Assembly (NCBI GenBank): GCA_947581825.1
Contig: CANPVP010000005.1
Coordinates: 1-64,000, forward strand
From: an uncultured Clostridia bacterium
GTDB taxonomy: Bacteria; Bacillota; Clostridia; TANB77; CAG-508
Reading direction: 5' to 3'
DNA length: 64,000 bases
Every line of letters starts with the position of its first letter. Positions within the stretch are counted from its first letter, which is position 1. Of this stretch, positions 1 through 9,673 are shown piece after piece. The notes under the pieces are model-generated. The model saw only the letters and a program-made list of their open reading frames with translations. It was not told the origin of the DNA and ran no database searches. Position numbers and translations under genes: made by a program.

Positions 1-1
1 T

Positions 2-77
2 TCCTCTTTAGCTCAGTTGGTAGAGCGCTCGGCTGTTAACCGATAGGTCGTTGGTTCGAGTCCAACAAGAGGAGCCA
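2..77 (+). tRNA. tRNA-Asn (GUU)
   Basis: A complete cloverleaf with encoded CCA can be read. The acceptor arm TCCTCTT at 2-8 pairs with AAGAGGA at 67-73, followed by discriminator G74 and CCA 75-77. The anticodon loop CTGTTAA puts GTT at 35-37, and the T-arm has the usual GGTTCGAGTCC core. It is the intact relative of the three broken tRNA-Asn-like copies at 9.09, 9.30 and 11.46 kb. Confidence 0.97.
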
Positions 78-116
78 GCGAAGTTTCTGTTCGAACTTTA
101 TAGAACAGAAGATATA

Positions 117-146
117 AAATCAATCAGTTAATCTGGTTGATTTTTT
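117..146 (+). terminator. tRNA-Asn terminator
   Basis: An 11-bp stem (AAATCAATCAG at 117-127 with CTGGTTGATTT at 133-143, one G-U pair) with a 5-nt loop runs into six T. A second hairpin, TTCTGTTC/GAACAGAA, lies just upstream at about 85-109 and may act in tRNA 3' processing. Confidence 0.8.
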
Positions 147-193
147 CTTTTGGAAAAAATCATCCTAAATCTGTAAAGAAAGGATGGTGTAAT

Positions 194-463
194 ATGAAAA
201 TAATAAAACAGGAAATACAATTTGAAGAAAATCTAAAACAACGCCTGAAGTTTATATGTGAGTTTTCTAAAGTAAGTCCTATTTTTATCAATGGTAGTAT
301 TAGAAAAATTGAAAAAACTAATATTTCGTATATTGAGCCACACAGAGTATTAGTTAAAGATATTACATTGTTAGTTTTTAACTATTCAAATGATGTATAT
401 ATTTCTAATTTATCTAAAAAGATAAAACTATCTGAACTAGAAAATTATTTAAAAAGCATATAA
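194..463 (+). CDS. Hypothetical protein, 89 aa
   Basis: I do not recognise this small protein. The start is placed at ATG 194 because AAAGGATGG lies just upstream; an in-frame extension to 137 would run into the tRNA terminator. The product is basic, has no membrane segment, and looks like a mixed alpha/beta domain (MKIIKQEIQFEEN... to ...ELENYLKSI). It sits between tRNA-Asn and the recombinase promoter, so it could be either the outermost gene of the mobile element or a host gene at its edge. No function is proposed. Confidence 0.5.
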   Translation: MKIIKQEIQFEENLKQRLKFICEFSKVSPIFINGSIRKIEKTNISYIEPHRVLVKDITLLVFNYSNDVYISNLSKKIKLSELENYLKSI

Positions 464-475
464 ATAAGGTAATAT

Positions 476-503
476 TTGACATTTTAGAAAATCGTGATAT
501 AAT
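476..503 (+). promoter_or_regulatory. Sigma-A promoter for leader peptide and recombinase
   Basis: TTGACA at 476-481, 16-nt spacer, TATAAT at 498-503. Both hexamers are perfect consensus. It drives the leader peptide at 553 and the attenuator at 592. Confidence 0.8.
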
Positions 504-552
504 ATTTACGGTAAACTACTTATGTTTATTGTAATATTAGGAGATGAATTGT

Positions 553-591
553 ATGATTTCAAAGAAATTGTATTTCAAAAAGAATAGATTT

Positions 592-606
<15 letters not shown>
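553..606 (+). CDS. Putative leader peptide, 17 aa
   Basis: ATG 553 follows an AGGAG motif at about 540 with good spacing (an in-frame ATG also exists at 544). The short basic peptide MISKKLYFKKNRFKRCQ stops at TAA 604. Its last codons (AAG AGG TGT CAA) are the 5' arm of the terminator at 592-636, so a ribosome finishing the peptide would cover that arm. This is the arrangement of translation-coupled attenuators ahead of resistance and mobility genes. Inferred from layout only. Confidence 0.5.
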
Positions 607-2574
<1,968 letters not shown>

Positions 2575-2798
2575 TTGTTGCAACGATTACTTTATAATTT
2601 TGCATTGTTGCAACAACAAATTAACGAGAGCAAGGGGTCCCGAAAAGCAGTGCTTTTTGGGAAAGAGGAAAAGTAACGGAACGAATAAAAAGGTCAGATG
2701 TTAATATGACCTTTGATGAGTGAAGTTTACTTTGACGAGGCGATAGTTAATTTGAATAAAATTTATTTGATGAAAATAAATTTTATAGCCTCGCAGAG
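2575..2798. other. Noncoding region 5' of oriT with nested hairpins
   Basis: There is no credible gene between the recombinase and the relaxase. Visible structure: AAAGGTCA/TGACCTTT (2689-2696 with 2707-2714), and a large hairpin in which CGAGGC near 2739 pairs with GCCTCG near 2788 around an inner AAATTTATTT/AAATAAATTT stem. Such foldback structures are usual next to MobV-type transfer origins. Confidence 0.5.
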
Positions 2799-2836
2799 CC
2801 CCCGAGTTGTGTTAGTATGACACAACTCATAGGGGG
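2799..2836 (+). other. oriT: Candidate oriT for the MobV relaxase
   Basis: A two-part inverted repeat: CCCCC (2799-2803) with GGGGG (2832-2836), and inside it GAGTTGTGT (2804-2812) with ACACAACTC (2820-2828). The loop side carries TGTG-TTA, the nick context of pMV158-type MobV origins, so the predicted nick lies between 2811 and 2812. It sits about 95 nt upstream of the relaxase start, the usual place. The nick is inferred by analogy. Confidence 0.7.
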
Positions 2837-2931
2837 TTAGGACTTATGACAGAGCCAAAGTCCTGCAAAAAAATACTTCGTATTTTTTCAAAGCCTTCGG
2901 CTTAAAAAGTGATTTTAAGGAGGTGTTTTAA

Positions 2932-4320
2932 ATGGAGCAAGAATTAGCTTATTCTTTTCACTTGGGTAGTGATAAAAACAAAAGTAAATTAGCAAAGAAA
3001 GTGGCAAAAGAAAATGTATCTGGTACTACTTCTCTTTCAAATAATGCTATACAAAATGCAAAAGATTTATCAAAAGTAAATAAACATAACTTGCGAGATT
3101 ATGATAATCAAAAAGAACTTATTAGAACGATTTATGGAACTGATGATATAGTAAAAGATGTTAAACAAGTATATTTAGATGAATTTGAAGAAGCAAGATT
3201 AGAATATAATAGTAAACTAGATCGTGAAAGTAGAAAAATAAATGATTATTTTAAAAAAGTATGTGAATCTCAAAATGATATTGCTTGTGAAATAATAATA
3301 GAGCTTGGAGATATGGACTTTTGGAAAGATAAAGATGATGAGTATAGGCTAAAAATGATAGATGTATATAATGAACAAGTTAAAGACTTGATTAACATTA
3401 TACCAGATTTTAAAATTGCAAATGCAACAATACATTTTGATGAAACTTCTCCCCACTTGCATATTATAGGTGTTCCAGTTAGTTGTGATTGTAAAAAAGG
3501 AATGACAAAGCAAGTAGCAAAATCAAAATTGTTCACAAAAGAGTCTTTAACTAAAATACAAGATAAAATGAGAACAGCTTGTATTAAATCATTTAATAAG
3601 TTTTATGATATAGATTTTAAATTAAAAGAGAAACAAAAAGGCAGAAATCAAGACATCAATGTCAAAGATATGGGCAATTATAGAGAAATAAAAAAACAGT
3701 TAAAACAAAAAGAACAAAAATTAGCTGAAGCAAATAAACAAACAGAAACATTAGATAATTCAACTAATGATATAAATAAAATATTAGATAATTTAAAACT
3801 ATCTAAACTAAACAAAAATAATATGGTTATTTCAAATGAGGATGTCCGAAAAATTAAAAATTATACAAAAGATGTAAAAGATACTACTGAAACAGTTAGA
3901 AGTGTAAATGACTTAAATATGGCAATTAAAGATTTCGAACATTCTGCACTTGAAGTAGAAAAAGAAAATCGTTCATTAAAATATCAAATAGAAGAAAAAG
4001 ACAATGAAATAAATAAGTTAAAAGATAAGCTGTCTTTAAAAGATAAAATCATAAACGGATTACAAGCTGAAAAAGAAAGGCTAAAACAAGAGTTACAGAA
4101 ATTCAAAGGCTTTTGGTATAATATTATGAATCACTTTCATAAGAAGATTTGTTATGATAAAGATGAAAACTATAAAATTGTAAGTGATGATTTATATAAA
4201 AATGGTATATTTGATAATAACGATAATGAAATCGCTAATAACATTTACAGAAAAGTAAGTATACCAACTGAAAACAAACAAAATAAGGGCAAAAAGAAAA
4301 ATGATTTTAATTTGAATTAG
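2932..4320 (+). CDS. MobV/Pre-family relaxase (TnpZ-like), 462 aa
   Basis: Plasmid recombination/mobilization enzyme that nicks oriT and leads single-strand transfer with help from a conjugative element. The N-terminal relaxase domain (aa about 1-215) contains the metal motif HFDETSPHLHIIGVP (three-histidine site) near aa 167-181. The C-terminal half is a long charged coiled coil (about 245-290 and 330-390), typical of the family. AAGGAGG stands 9 nt before ATG 2932, and the gene follows its candidate oriT directly. TnpV begins 15 nt after the stop. The length fits the family. Confidence 0.92.
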   Translation: MEQELAYSFHLGSDKNKSKLAKKVAKENVSGTTSLSNNAIQNAKDLSKVNKHNLRDYDNQKELIRTIYGTDDIVKDVKQVYLDEFEEARLEYNSKLDRESRKINDYFKKVCESQNDIACEIIIELGDMDFWKDKDDEYRLKMIDVYNEQVKDLINIIPDFKIANATIHFDETSPHLHIIGVPVSCDCKKGMTKQVAKSKLFTKESLTKIQDKMRTACIKSFNKFYDIDFKLKEKQKGRNQDINVKDMGNYREIKKQLKQKEQKLAEANKQTETLDNSTNDINKILDNLKLSKLNKNNMVISNEDVRKIKNYTKDVKDTTETVRSVNDLNMAIKDFEHSALEVEKENRSLKYQIEEKDNEINKLKDKLSLKDKIINGLQAEKERLKQELQKFKGFWYNIMNHFHKKICYDKDENYKIVSDDLYKNGIFDNNDNEIANNIYRKVSIPTENKQNKGKKKNDFNLN

Positions 4321-4334
4321 GAGGAATTGAAGTT

Positions 4335-4727
4335 ATGGAAAATATTGAATTAAAAGAAAGATTTATAGATGAAAAAACAGGAATTGAATATACAAGAAAA
4401 GGAGATTATTATATACCAAATTTAACATTACCGAAACAAGAGAAAATCAATTTAAATAAATATGGTAGAATGAGGTTAAAGTATTTGAAAGAACATAAAA
4501 AAGCAGATTATATGACAATGCTAATGGAAGGAACATTAAATTCACATTTAAAAGAATTACAAGAAAAAGCTGAAACTAGAGTTGAACAGACAATAAACCA
4601 ACTAAAAGAAAAAAGCAATTTGACAGAGGATATGAAAAATACAGATCCATTATATTGGGTAGGAACAATGAATACTATAAAAAATCAAGCAGAGGAAATT
4701 GTGTTTAGTGAATTGATTTGTGATTAG
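4335..4727 (+). CDS. tnpV: TnpV transposon-encoded protein, 130 aa
   Basis: Small protein of unknown biochemical role found in Tn4451-family elements. Visible family features: an N-terminal YTRKGDYYIPNL segment, the central MEGTLNSHLKELQEKA helix, and the C-terminal YWVGTMNTIKNQAEEIVFSELI block. An AGGAGG site precedes ATG 4335. It follows the relaxase by 15 nt and is probably cotranscribed. A fragment of a second tnpV lies at 9392-9469, showing that another element of this type once occupied the locus. Confidence 0.85.
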   Translation: MENIELKERFIDEKTGIEYTRKGDYYIPNLTLPKQEKINLNKYGRMRLKYLKEHKKADYMTMLMEGTLNSHLKELQEKAETRVEQTINQLKEKSNLTEDMKNTDPLYWVGTMNTIKNQAEEIVFSELICD

Positions 4728-4833
4728 TAGATATTACTGAATATTATATAAAATTATTTTTATTTTTACATTAAAAATGATTGTAATATGATGTATAGTA
4801 TAGTATAGTAGAATAACATAAAAGGAGTTTTTT

Positions 4834-6759
4834 ATGAATAGAGTTAAATTTTTTTCAAAAAATGATTGGGCTTGTGGTGGAAATTTAAAAAACTTAGAAA
4901 AAGTTTTAAATGAATTTAATGAAAGTAATATTTATAATATAAATGATATTATTGAATTTTATAATTGTATTAAATATATCAATAATGAGTGCTATTTAAA
5001 AGATTGGGCAACTGAATATATAAAAAAAATAAAAGAGAGTGTGAAAGAATTAAATAAAATTGTTGCTTGTTTTCTTTCAAAAATAGATGAAAGCAATTTA
5101 ACTTCTATCATGGAAAGTGTTGAGTACATATACGAAGATGATTTTTGGGAATTATTTGATCACTATAAAATTTATAATAGAATTTCTGAAAAAAAGTTTG
5201 ACGAAGTATTAAAAAATATTCATATTTTAGAGACAATTAGTAATTTTAAAAATATTATTATACATTATGGAAGTATTATAAGAGAACACTTATTAAATTA
5301 TGAAAATAGTGCAATTATTTTATTAGATAAATATGAGATTGTACGAGAAGATAAGCAAAAGCAAATCTATCTTCCTAATGAACTAACTGATGAAGATAAA
5401 GAATTAATATTAAAAAATTATATAAAATCTGAAAATCCAAATATAAACTATTTAAATGTAATATTTAATATGCAATCCACCAAAGATATGCCTATAAATG
5501 ATAAAACAAGATTGATGGCTAAAAGAAAAATCAAAGAAATAAATGATAAAATTTTTAGTGAAAATTCTGGTATATTAATGGAAACTTTAGTCAAATTTTC
5601 AAAAGATATAACAGAAGAAAAAATTCTTAAACTTAATGGTCAAAAGATAGATTGTACCTATAGTTCAGAATGGATAGAAAACAATACAGATTATCCTACT
5701 CTACTAAATAATTTTATTTACTTATTTGAATTTACAGATTTAAATATGAGAAGTAATTTTGTTAGTAAAGAATCACAATTAGGGATTTTTGAAAAATACA
5801 TATCCATTCAGACAAAAAAAGCTTATAGAAAGGGGGTTGCTTTTGATAGGTTAGATGTATTATCAACTTTACAAATGTCAGCATATTATAGCGAATTACA
5901 AAGAATAAACATACGTCTTGAAGATATAATAGAGTGGTTTTTTAAAAAATATTTATTAGATGAATTTAATATTAAAGATTATAGAATTAATGTTCCTTCT
6001 GAGAAATCTAACTATCTTGAAAAATGTAGAACTATATTGTCTGAATTGGATAATATATTAAAAGAATATAGATTAATTGTTGAGAATGATGAAATAGATC
6101 ATGAGTTATTTCAAATATCATCTCGACCAATTCCTTTTTATGATATTCCAAGTAAAGTAAAAAATAAATATATTTATAGGAATTCGGAAGAATATAATTT
6201 GATTTCATTTTTGTTTTTTTCTGACCAATGTATGCTAAAGTGTATTGAAAGACTAGAAGAAAAATACAGCAATTTTTTCGATACTATAAAAAATGAAAAC
6301 ATTAAACCAGAAGAATGCTTAGAATATGAACAGAATAATTTAAATATATTAATATCAAAAAATTATTTAGAAATAGATAAAGATGGATATTTAAGATTTA
6401 AAAATAAAGAAAGAATATTAATTTTTAGAGATATTAATTATAATGAAGTAACTTGCTATTGGAAATACCCTAAAAATTATCAAAAAGAAATAGATAAAAT
6501 GATTGATGAAGGTATATTAAAATCTGAAAATACATTATTTTCAAGACCAGAGATAGATTATCTTAACTACTATTTAAATAAATCAGAATTTAATAACGGT
6601 TTGGACTTAAGAAATATGTATATTCATGGTACACAACCTAGTGAAGTTCAAGCTGATACAATTCATAAAAATAATTATATGAGAATATTAAAAATATTTA
6701 TTTTGTCAGTAATCAAAATAAATGATGATTTATGTACTTATTATGATAATATTTCTTAG
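4834..6759 (+). CDS. Large protein with C-terminal HEPN-like motif, 641 aa
   Basis: Not assigned to a named family. It is helical, has no membrane segment, and ends in a segment reading NNGLDLRNMYIHGTQP (about aa 590-605). R-N-x3-H is the signature spacing of HEPN ribonucleases, and DUF4209-like proteins also end with an LRN...HG motif. The gene has its own start region (AT-rich gap 4728-4833, AAGGAG before ATG 4834) and lies convergent to the HpaII-type restriction pair, so it may be a separate defence cargo or an accessory to that system. The protein has no Walker or methylase motifs. The family link is an inference from one motif. Confidence 0.55.
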   Translation: MNRVKFFSKNDWACGGNLKNLEKVLNEFNESNIYNINDIIEFYNCIKYINNECYLKDWATEYIKKIKESVKELNKIVACFLSKIDESNLTSIMESVEYIYEDDFWELFDHYKIYNRISEKKFDEVLKNIHILETISNFKNIIIHYGSIIREHLLNYENSAIILLDKYEIVREDKQKQIYLPNELTDEDKELILKNYIKSENPNINYLNVIFNMQSTKDMPINDKTRLMAKRKIKEINDKIFSENSGILMETLVKFSKDITEEKILKLNGQKIDCTYSSEWIENNTDYPTLLNNFIYLFEFTDLNMRSNFVSKESQLGIFEKYISIQTKKAYRKGVAFDRLDVLSTLQMSAYYSELQRINIRLEDIIEWFFKKYLLDEFNIKDYRINVPSEKSNYLEKCRTILSELDNILKEYRLIVENDEIDHELFQISSRPIPFYDIPSKVKNKYIYRNSEEYNLISFLFFSDQCMLKCIERLEEKYSNFFDTIKNENIKPEECLEYEQNNLNILISKNYLEIDKDGYLRFKNKERILIFRDINYNEVTCYWKYPKNYQKEIDKMIDEGILKSENTLFSRPEIDYLNYYLNKSEFNNGLDLRNMYIHGTQPSEVQADTIHKNNYMRILKIFILSVIKINDDLCTYYDNIS

Positions 6760-6782
6760 AATTGAGTTTTAATATAATATAA

Positions 6783-6815
6783 AAGCGAATGAACAAAGTT
6801 TCATTCGCTTTTTAT
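6783..6815. terminator. Bidirectional terminator between convergent genes
   Basis: AAAGCGAATGAA at 6781-6792 pairs with TTTCATTCGCTTTT at about 6799-6812, with a T-run on the plus side and an A-run on the other. It sits exactly between the convergent 641-aa gene and the restriction endonuclease and overlaps the endonuclease stop. Confidence 0.75.
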
Positions 6816-7897
6816 GTGTGTATATTGTTTTGAAAATTTCTTGTATATCTTACTTGTAAATTTAGTGTAAAATAGTATTCATTTTTTTCTTTAAATATTT
6901 CTAACATATGATATCGAGTTGAACTTGGAGAATCTAATTGAGTGTTATTTATTAAATATTTTCTTACGGTATTTTCGTAATACACTAAATCCAATACAAC
7001 GACATTACCTTCATCTGTCACTATTAATAATCCACCATTTACAGCATTTTCTCCATTCCATTTTGTACCTGGAAAGAATCCAAAACTTATTGCTGATAAA
7101 AAATCTCCCAACTTTTTTTCAGCAAATTTTATATCGTTAAAATCATTGGAATTAATAAATATATCTTTTAGTATTTTATTATTTTTGCTATATGAATATA
7201 AAAGTGTATTAGCTATATATTTATCCATGGAAGTATCAATCATTTTTAAATTATATAAAAAATTTTCTGACACAACAGAATCATATATAATTTTACAATT
7301 ATTATTATATAAGCAATTTAATCTATCAAGTAATTTGGTTCTAGTATTTATGGAATTTATTTTTTTCATTAAATCATCATTCATTCCTATAACTTTATAT
7401 TTGAAATTAGTATGATTACTTGAATTTAACAAAGTAGCAGGACTACCTAGAGAAGATTTTATACTATACTTTAAATTGCTTTCAATTTTTCTATTGTTAT
7501 CGTATGCAATAACTTCTATATCTTCTTTAGAAACATTTTTTGCTTTTAATACTTGACCTAATGAAAAATTCCTTAAAAATTCTTCGATACTTTCTATTGC
7601 AAAAGAACCTGAAATAGAGGTATTAGTAATTATTTTTTTATATAATTCATTTCTATATTCATCAATTTCTTTTCTTGTATAGGAATTAATTCTATCTTTT
7701 ACTGCATATACTACAATACTATCGTGTACAATTTCATATTCTAGCGGAAAATTTGTTTCTGCTAGAATTTTTTTAATTTCAAATAATTCAGATGTGATTT
7801 TATTCATATTTTCATCAACTATTTCAAGTTTTGGTTTTATTAATAAGAATAAAACACAGTATAGTTCAGACCATTCACCTCTATTTAAAGTTATCAT
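6812..7897 (-). CDS. HpaII-type restriction endonuclease, 361 aa
   Basis: Predicted type II endonuclease; the family prototype HpaII (about 358 aa) cuts CCGG. Family features seen: N-terminal NRGEWSELYCVLFLL (aa 5-19), a central domain, then GTKWNGENAVNGGLLIV (about 275-291), NNTQLDSPSSTRYH (about 314-327) and a C-terminal FTLNLQVRYTR. It lies 10 nt downstream of the cytosine methyltransferase start-to-stop direction, so the two form a methylase-first operon. Recognition of CCGG is inferred from the family, not from the sequence itself. Confidence 0.75.
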   Translation of the reverse strand: MITLNRGEWSELYCVLFLLIKPKLEIVDENMNKITSELFEIKKILAETNFPLEYEIVHDSIVVYAVKDRINSYTRKEIDEYRNELYKKIITNTSISGSFAIESIEEFLRNFSLGQVLKAKNVSKEDIEVIAYDNNRKIESNLKYSIKSSLGSPATLLNSSNHTNFKYKVIGMNDDLMKKINSINTRTKLLDRLNCLYNNNCKIIYDSVVSENFLYNLKMIDTSMDKYIANTLLYSYSKNNKILKDIFINSNDFNDIKFAEKKLGDFLSAISFGFFPGTKWNGENAVNGGLLIVTDEGNVVVLDLVYYENTVRKYLINNTQLDSPSSTRYHMLEIFKEKNEYYFTLNLQVRYTRNFQNNIHT

Positions 7898-7907
7898 AAA
7901 TTTCTCC

Positions 7908-8852
7908 TTAAAAAATTGTTTTTAAAATACTTTCTCCATATGCTTTAATAGCTGGAATTGCAACAGAATTGCCTAACTGTTTCATTGCTTCATTATCACT
8001 TACAGGAAAAACATAATTATCTGAAAACCCTTGCATTCTTTTGCCTTCTCTAGGTTTTAGTCTGCGTTCTTTACCATCAACAATATATCCATCCCAATTT
8101 CTTCTATCTGTAATTGCTGAACCTTTTCCTCCAACACGCAAAGTAAAGCCTATTTCTTTATTGACTTTGGCACCATCAAAAATATCACTCATTGTTTTTG
8201 TAAGTGGCAACTTTTGCGGTTCCATAAAAATTTTTTTAATATCTTTTCTTATACAAACCATATATAATCTTGGTCTATGTTGAGGTAAATTAAAATCAGA
8301 GGCCTTTACTATATTATAATACATTCTGTATCCTAATTCTTCCATAGTATTTTGTATTACTTTGAATGTTTTTCCATTATCATGATTTAGTAATCCTCTA
8401 ACATTTTCTAAAAAAACAGCTTTAGGTTTTTTAGCTTTTACTATTTCTGCAACATTAAAAAATAATGTTCCTCTTGTATCCTCAAAACCTAATTTAAATC
8501 CAGCTTGTGAAAATGGTTGGCAGGGAAAACCAGCACATAATATATCATGTTCTGGAATTTCTTTTGGATTAAATTTTGTTATGTCTCCGCAAAAATACTT
8601 ATTAGGGGTACCATCACTATTAAATATTTTTGGACTCGTTTTTGAGAAATTTGCAGTATAAGTTTTTCTACAATTTTCATTCCATTCTGAAGCAAAAACA
8701 CATTCTCCACCTAGATCTTCCATTGCAATATGAAAGCCACCTATACCAGCAAATAAATCTATAAATTTAAAATTATATTTTTCAGTAATATTATAATTAG
8801 ACACAACATTATTGCCTATTACATATGTATCAAATATACTTATATTATCCAA
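7908..8852 (-). CDS. DNA cytosine-5 methyltransferase (HpaII-type), 314 aa
   Basis: Protective methylase of the R-M pair. Canonical m5C motifs appear in order: I DLFAGIGGF (aa about 33-41), IV GFPCQPFSQAG with the catalytic cysteine (about 112-122), VI ENVRGL (about 150), VIII LPQHRPRLYMV (about 192), IX RRLKPREGKRMQGF (about 264) and X QLGNSVAIPA (about 291). The short target-recognition region between VIII and IX holds TLRVGGKGSAITDRRNWDG. It is transcribed from a consensus minus-strand promoter at 8898-8926 and is followed by the endonuclease, which suits establishment in a new host. Confidence 0.95.
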   Translation of the reverse strand: MDNISIFDTYVIGNNVVSNYNITEKYNFKFIDLFAGIGGFHIAMEDLGGECVFASEWNENCRKTYTANFSKTSPKIFNSDGTPNKYFCGDITKFNPKEIPEHDILCAGFPCQPFSQAGFKLGFEDTRGTLFFNVAEIVKAKKPKAVFLENVRGLLNHDNGKTFKVIQNTMEELGYRMYYNIVKASDFNLPQHRPRLYMVCIRKDIKKIFMEPQKLPLTKTMSDIFDGAKVNKEIGFTLRVGGKGSAITDRRNWDGYIVDGKERRLKPREGKRMQGFSDNYVFPVSDNEAMKQLGNSVAIPAIKAYGESILKTIF

Positions 8853-8897
8853 TGTTTACTCCTTTTTATAAATCCTATGTAATTTTTTGACATTTCT

Positions 8898-8926
8898 ATT
8901 ATATACTTTATCTTCATTTTTTTCAA
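8898..8926 (-). promoter_or_regulatory. Promoter of the restriction-modification operon
   Basis: On the minus strand: TTGAAA (8921-8926), 17-nt spacer, TATAAT (8898-8903). It lies about 45 nt upstream of the methyltransferase start. Confidence 0.75.
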
Positions 8927-9055
8927 TAAAATTAAAGAAAGTAGTTGAATTTTTATGAATTATGTGTTAATGTAATTATAACTTGATTGATATTTATATC
9001 AATCGCAAAGAGATTTCGAAGTTGTAGATATCTACACCACCCGAGCCAAAAAAAA

Positions 9056-9165
9056 TAAGAAGTAGATTTATCTACTTCTTATTTTTTTGTGCTCCTCTTG
9101 GACTCGAGCAATGACCTATCGGTGTTATAGCTTTAGCTATTAACTGCTGAGAATACGAGCGCTGC
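9056..9165 (-). pseudogene. tRNA-Asn-like pseudogene copy A with terminator
   Basis: Read on the minus strand, 9091-9130 resembles the 3' half of tRNA-Asn: CCGATAGGTC then CTCGAGTCC then AAGAGGAGC. The anticodon region carries an insertion built on TAGCTAAAGCTATA, and the T-stem no longer pairs, so it cannot be a working tRNA. It is followed by a perfect 11-bp hairpin (TAAGAAGTAGA 9056-9066 with TCTACTTCTTA 9071-9081) with a T-run, like a tRNA terminator. Confidence 0.6.
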
Positions 9166-9270
9166 CAGTGGCAGAAGCAGCGAGTATTCGAAGGCGCATA
9201 AACTGTTGTTTCAGAATTTGCGAAAAGCGAATTTTGAAGCAACTAGTTTAAAGCTGAAGGAGTTGGTTCG

Positions 9271-9384
9271 GAAGTAGATTTATCTACTTCTTATTTTTTT
9301 TGTGTTCCTCTTGGACTCGAGCAATGACCTATCGGTGTTATAGCTTTAGCTATTAACTGCTGAGAATACGAGCACCTTATTTTA
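9271..9384 (-). pseudogene. tRNA-Asn-like pseudogene copy B with terminator
   Basis: Nearly identical to copy A over about 95 bases, including the same insertion and the GAAGTAGA/TCTACTTC terminator hairpin (9271-9290). It diverges abruptly at 9385. Copies A and B lie in the same orientation 212 bp apart, as from a tandem duplication. Confidence 0.6.
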
Positions 9385-9391
9385 GTTTACT

Positions 9392-9469
9392 AATGGAACG
9401 CTAAACAGTTATCTAAGAGAAATTCAAGAAACTGCTACTGAAATAGTAGAGCAAATAATAAAACAATAA
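9392..9469 (+). pseudogene. TnpV remnant
   Basis: An in-frame fragment reading NGTLNSYLREIQETATEIVEQ then a stop matches the central helix of TnpV (compare EGTLNSHLKELQEKA in the intact gene at 4335). No start or C-terminal half remains. It is evidence of an older Tn4451-type insertion here. Confidence 0.65.
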
Positions 9470-9538
9470 AAATTAATTAGTAATTTATATAGACGAAACA
9501 AATCGAATAATAAAAAATACAAATGGATAAAGCAATTA

Positions 9539-9615
9539 AAAATGGCAACGTATTTAAAACGAAACCTGCAAAAAGTGGCAACTACTTAAAAACAAACCTG
9601 CAAAAAGTGGCGAAA
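9539..9615 (+). repeat. Tandem repeat upstream of ATPase promoter
   Basis: About 2.4 copies of a roughly 31-bp unit; the best-conserved part, AAACCTGCAAAAAGTGGC, occurs at about 9562 and 9594. The array ends a few bases before the -35 box of the ATPase gene, so it may be an operator array. Confidence 0.6.
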
Positions 9616-9620
9616 CATTA

Positions 9621-9649
9621 TTGACTATTTATAGAAAATATGATAATAT
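9621..9649 (+). promoter_or_regulatory. Promoter of AAA/DUF4143 ATPase
   Basis: TTGACT (9621-9626), 17-nt spacer, TAATAT (9644-9649), 25 nt before the start codon. Confidence 0.55.
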
Positions 9650-9673
9650 TCTTAGCAGAGGAGAAGTGAATTT

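Larger units (their letters stand above)
8927..9673. other. Gene-free scar region
   Basis: About 750 bases without an intact gene. It holds a GATTGATAT/ATATCAATC foldback near 8983-9002, two tRNA-Asn-like repeat copies with hairpin terminators (9057-9170 and 9271-9384), a paired-arm hairpin (GAATAC near 9151, GTATTC near 9185), a TnpV remnant (9392-9469) and a tandem repeat plus promoter in front of the ATPase (9539-9649). Confidence 0.6.

Noticed and set aside
9001-9051. A tRNA 3'-end-like sequence ending CACCCGAGCCA after the methyltransferase promoter
   Set aside because: No acceptor partner, anticodon arm or T-arm pairing could be found, so it was not called a tRNA or an att site.
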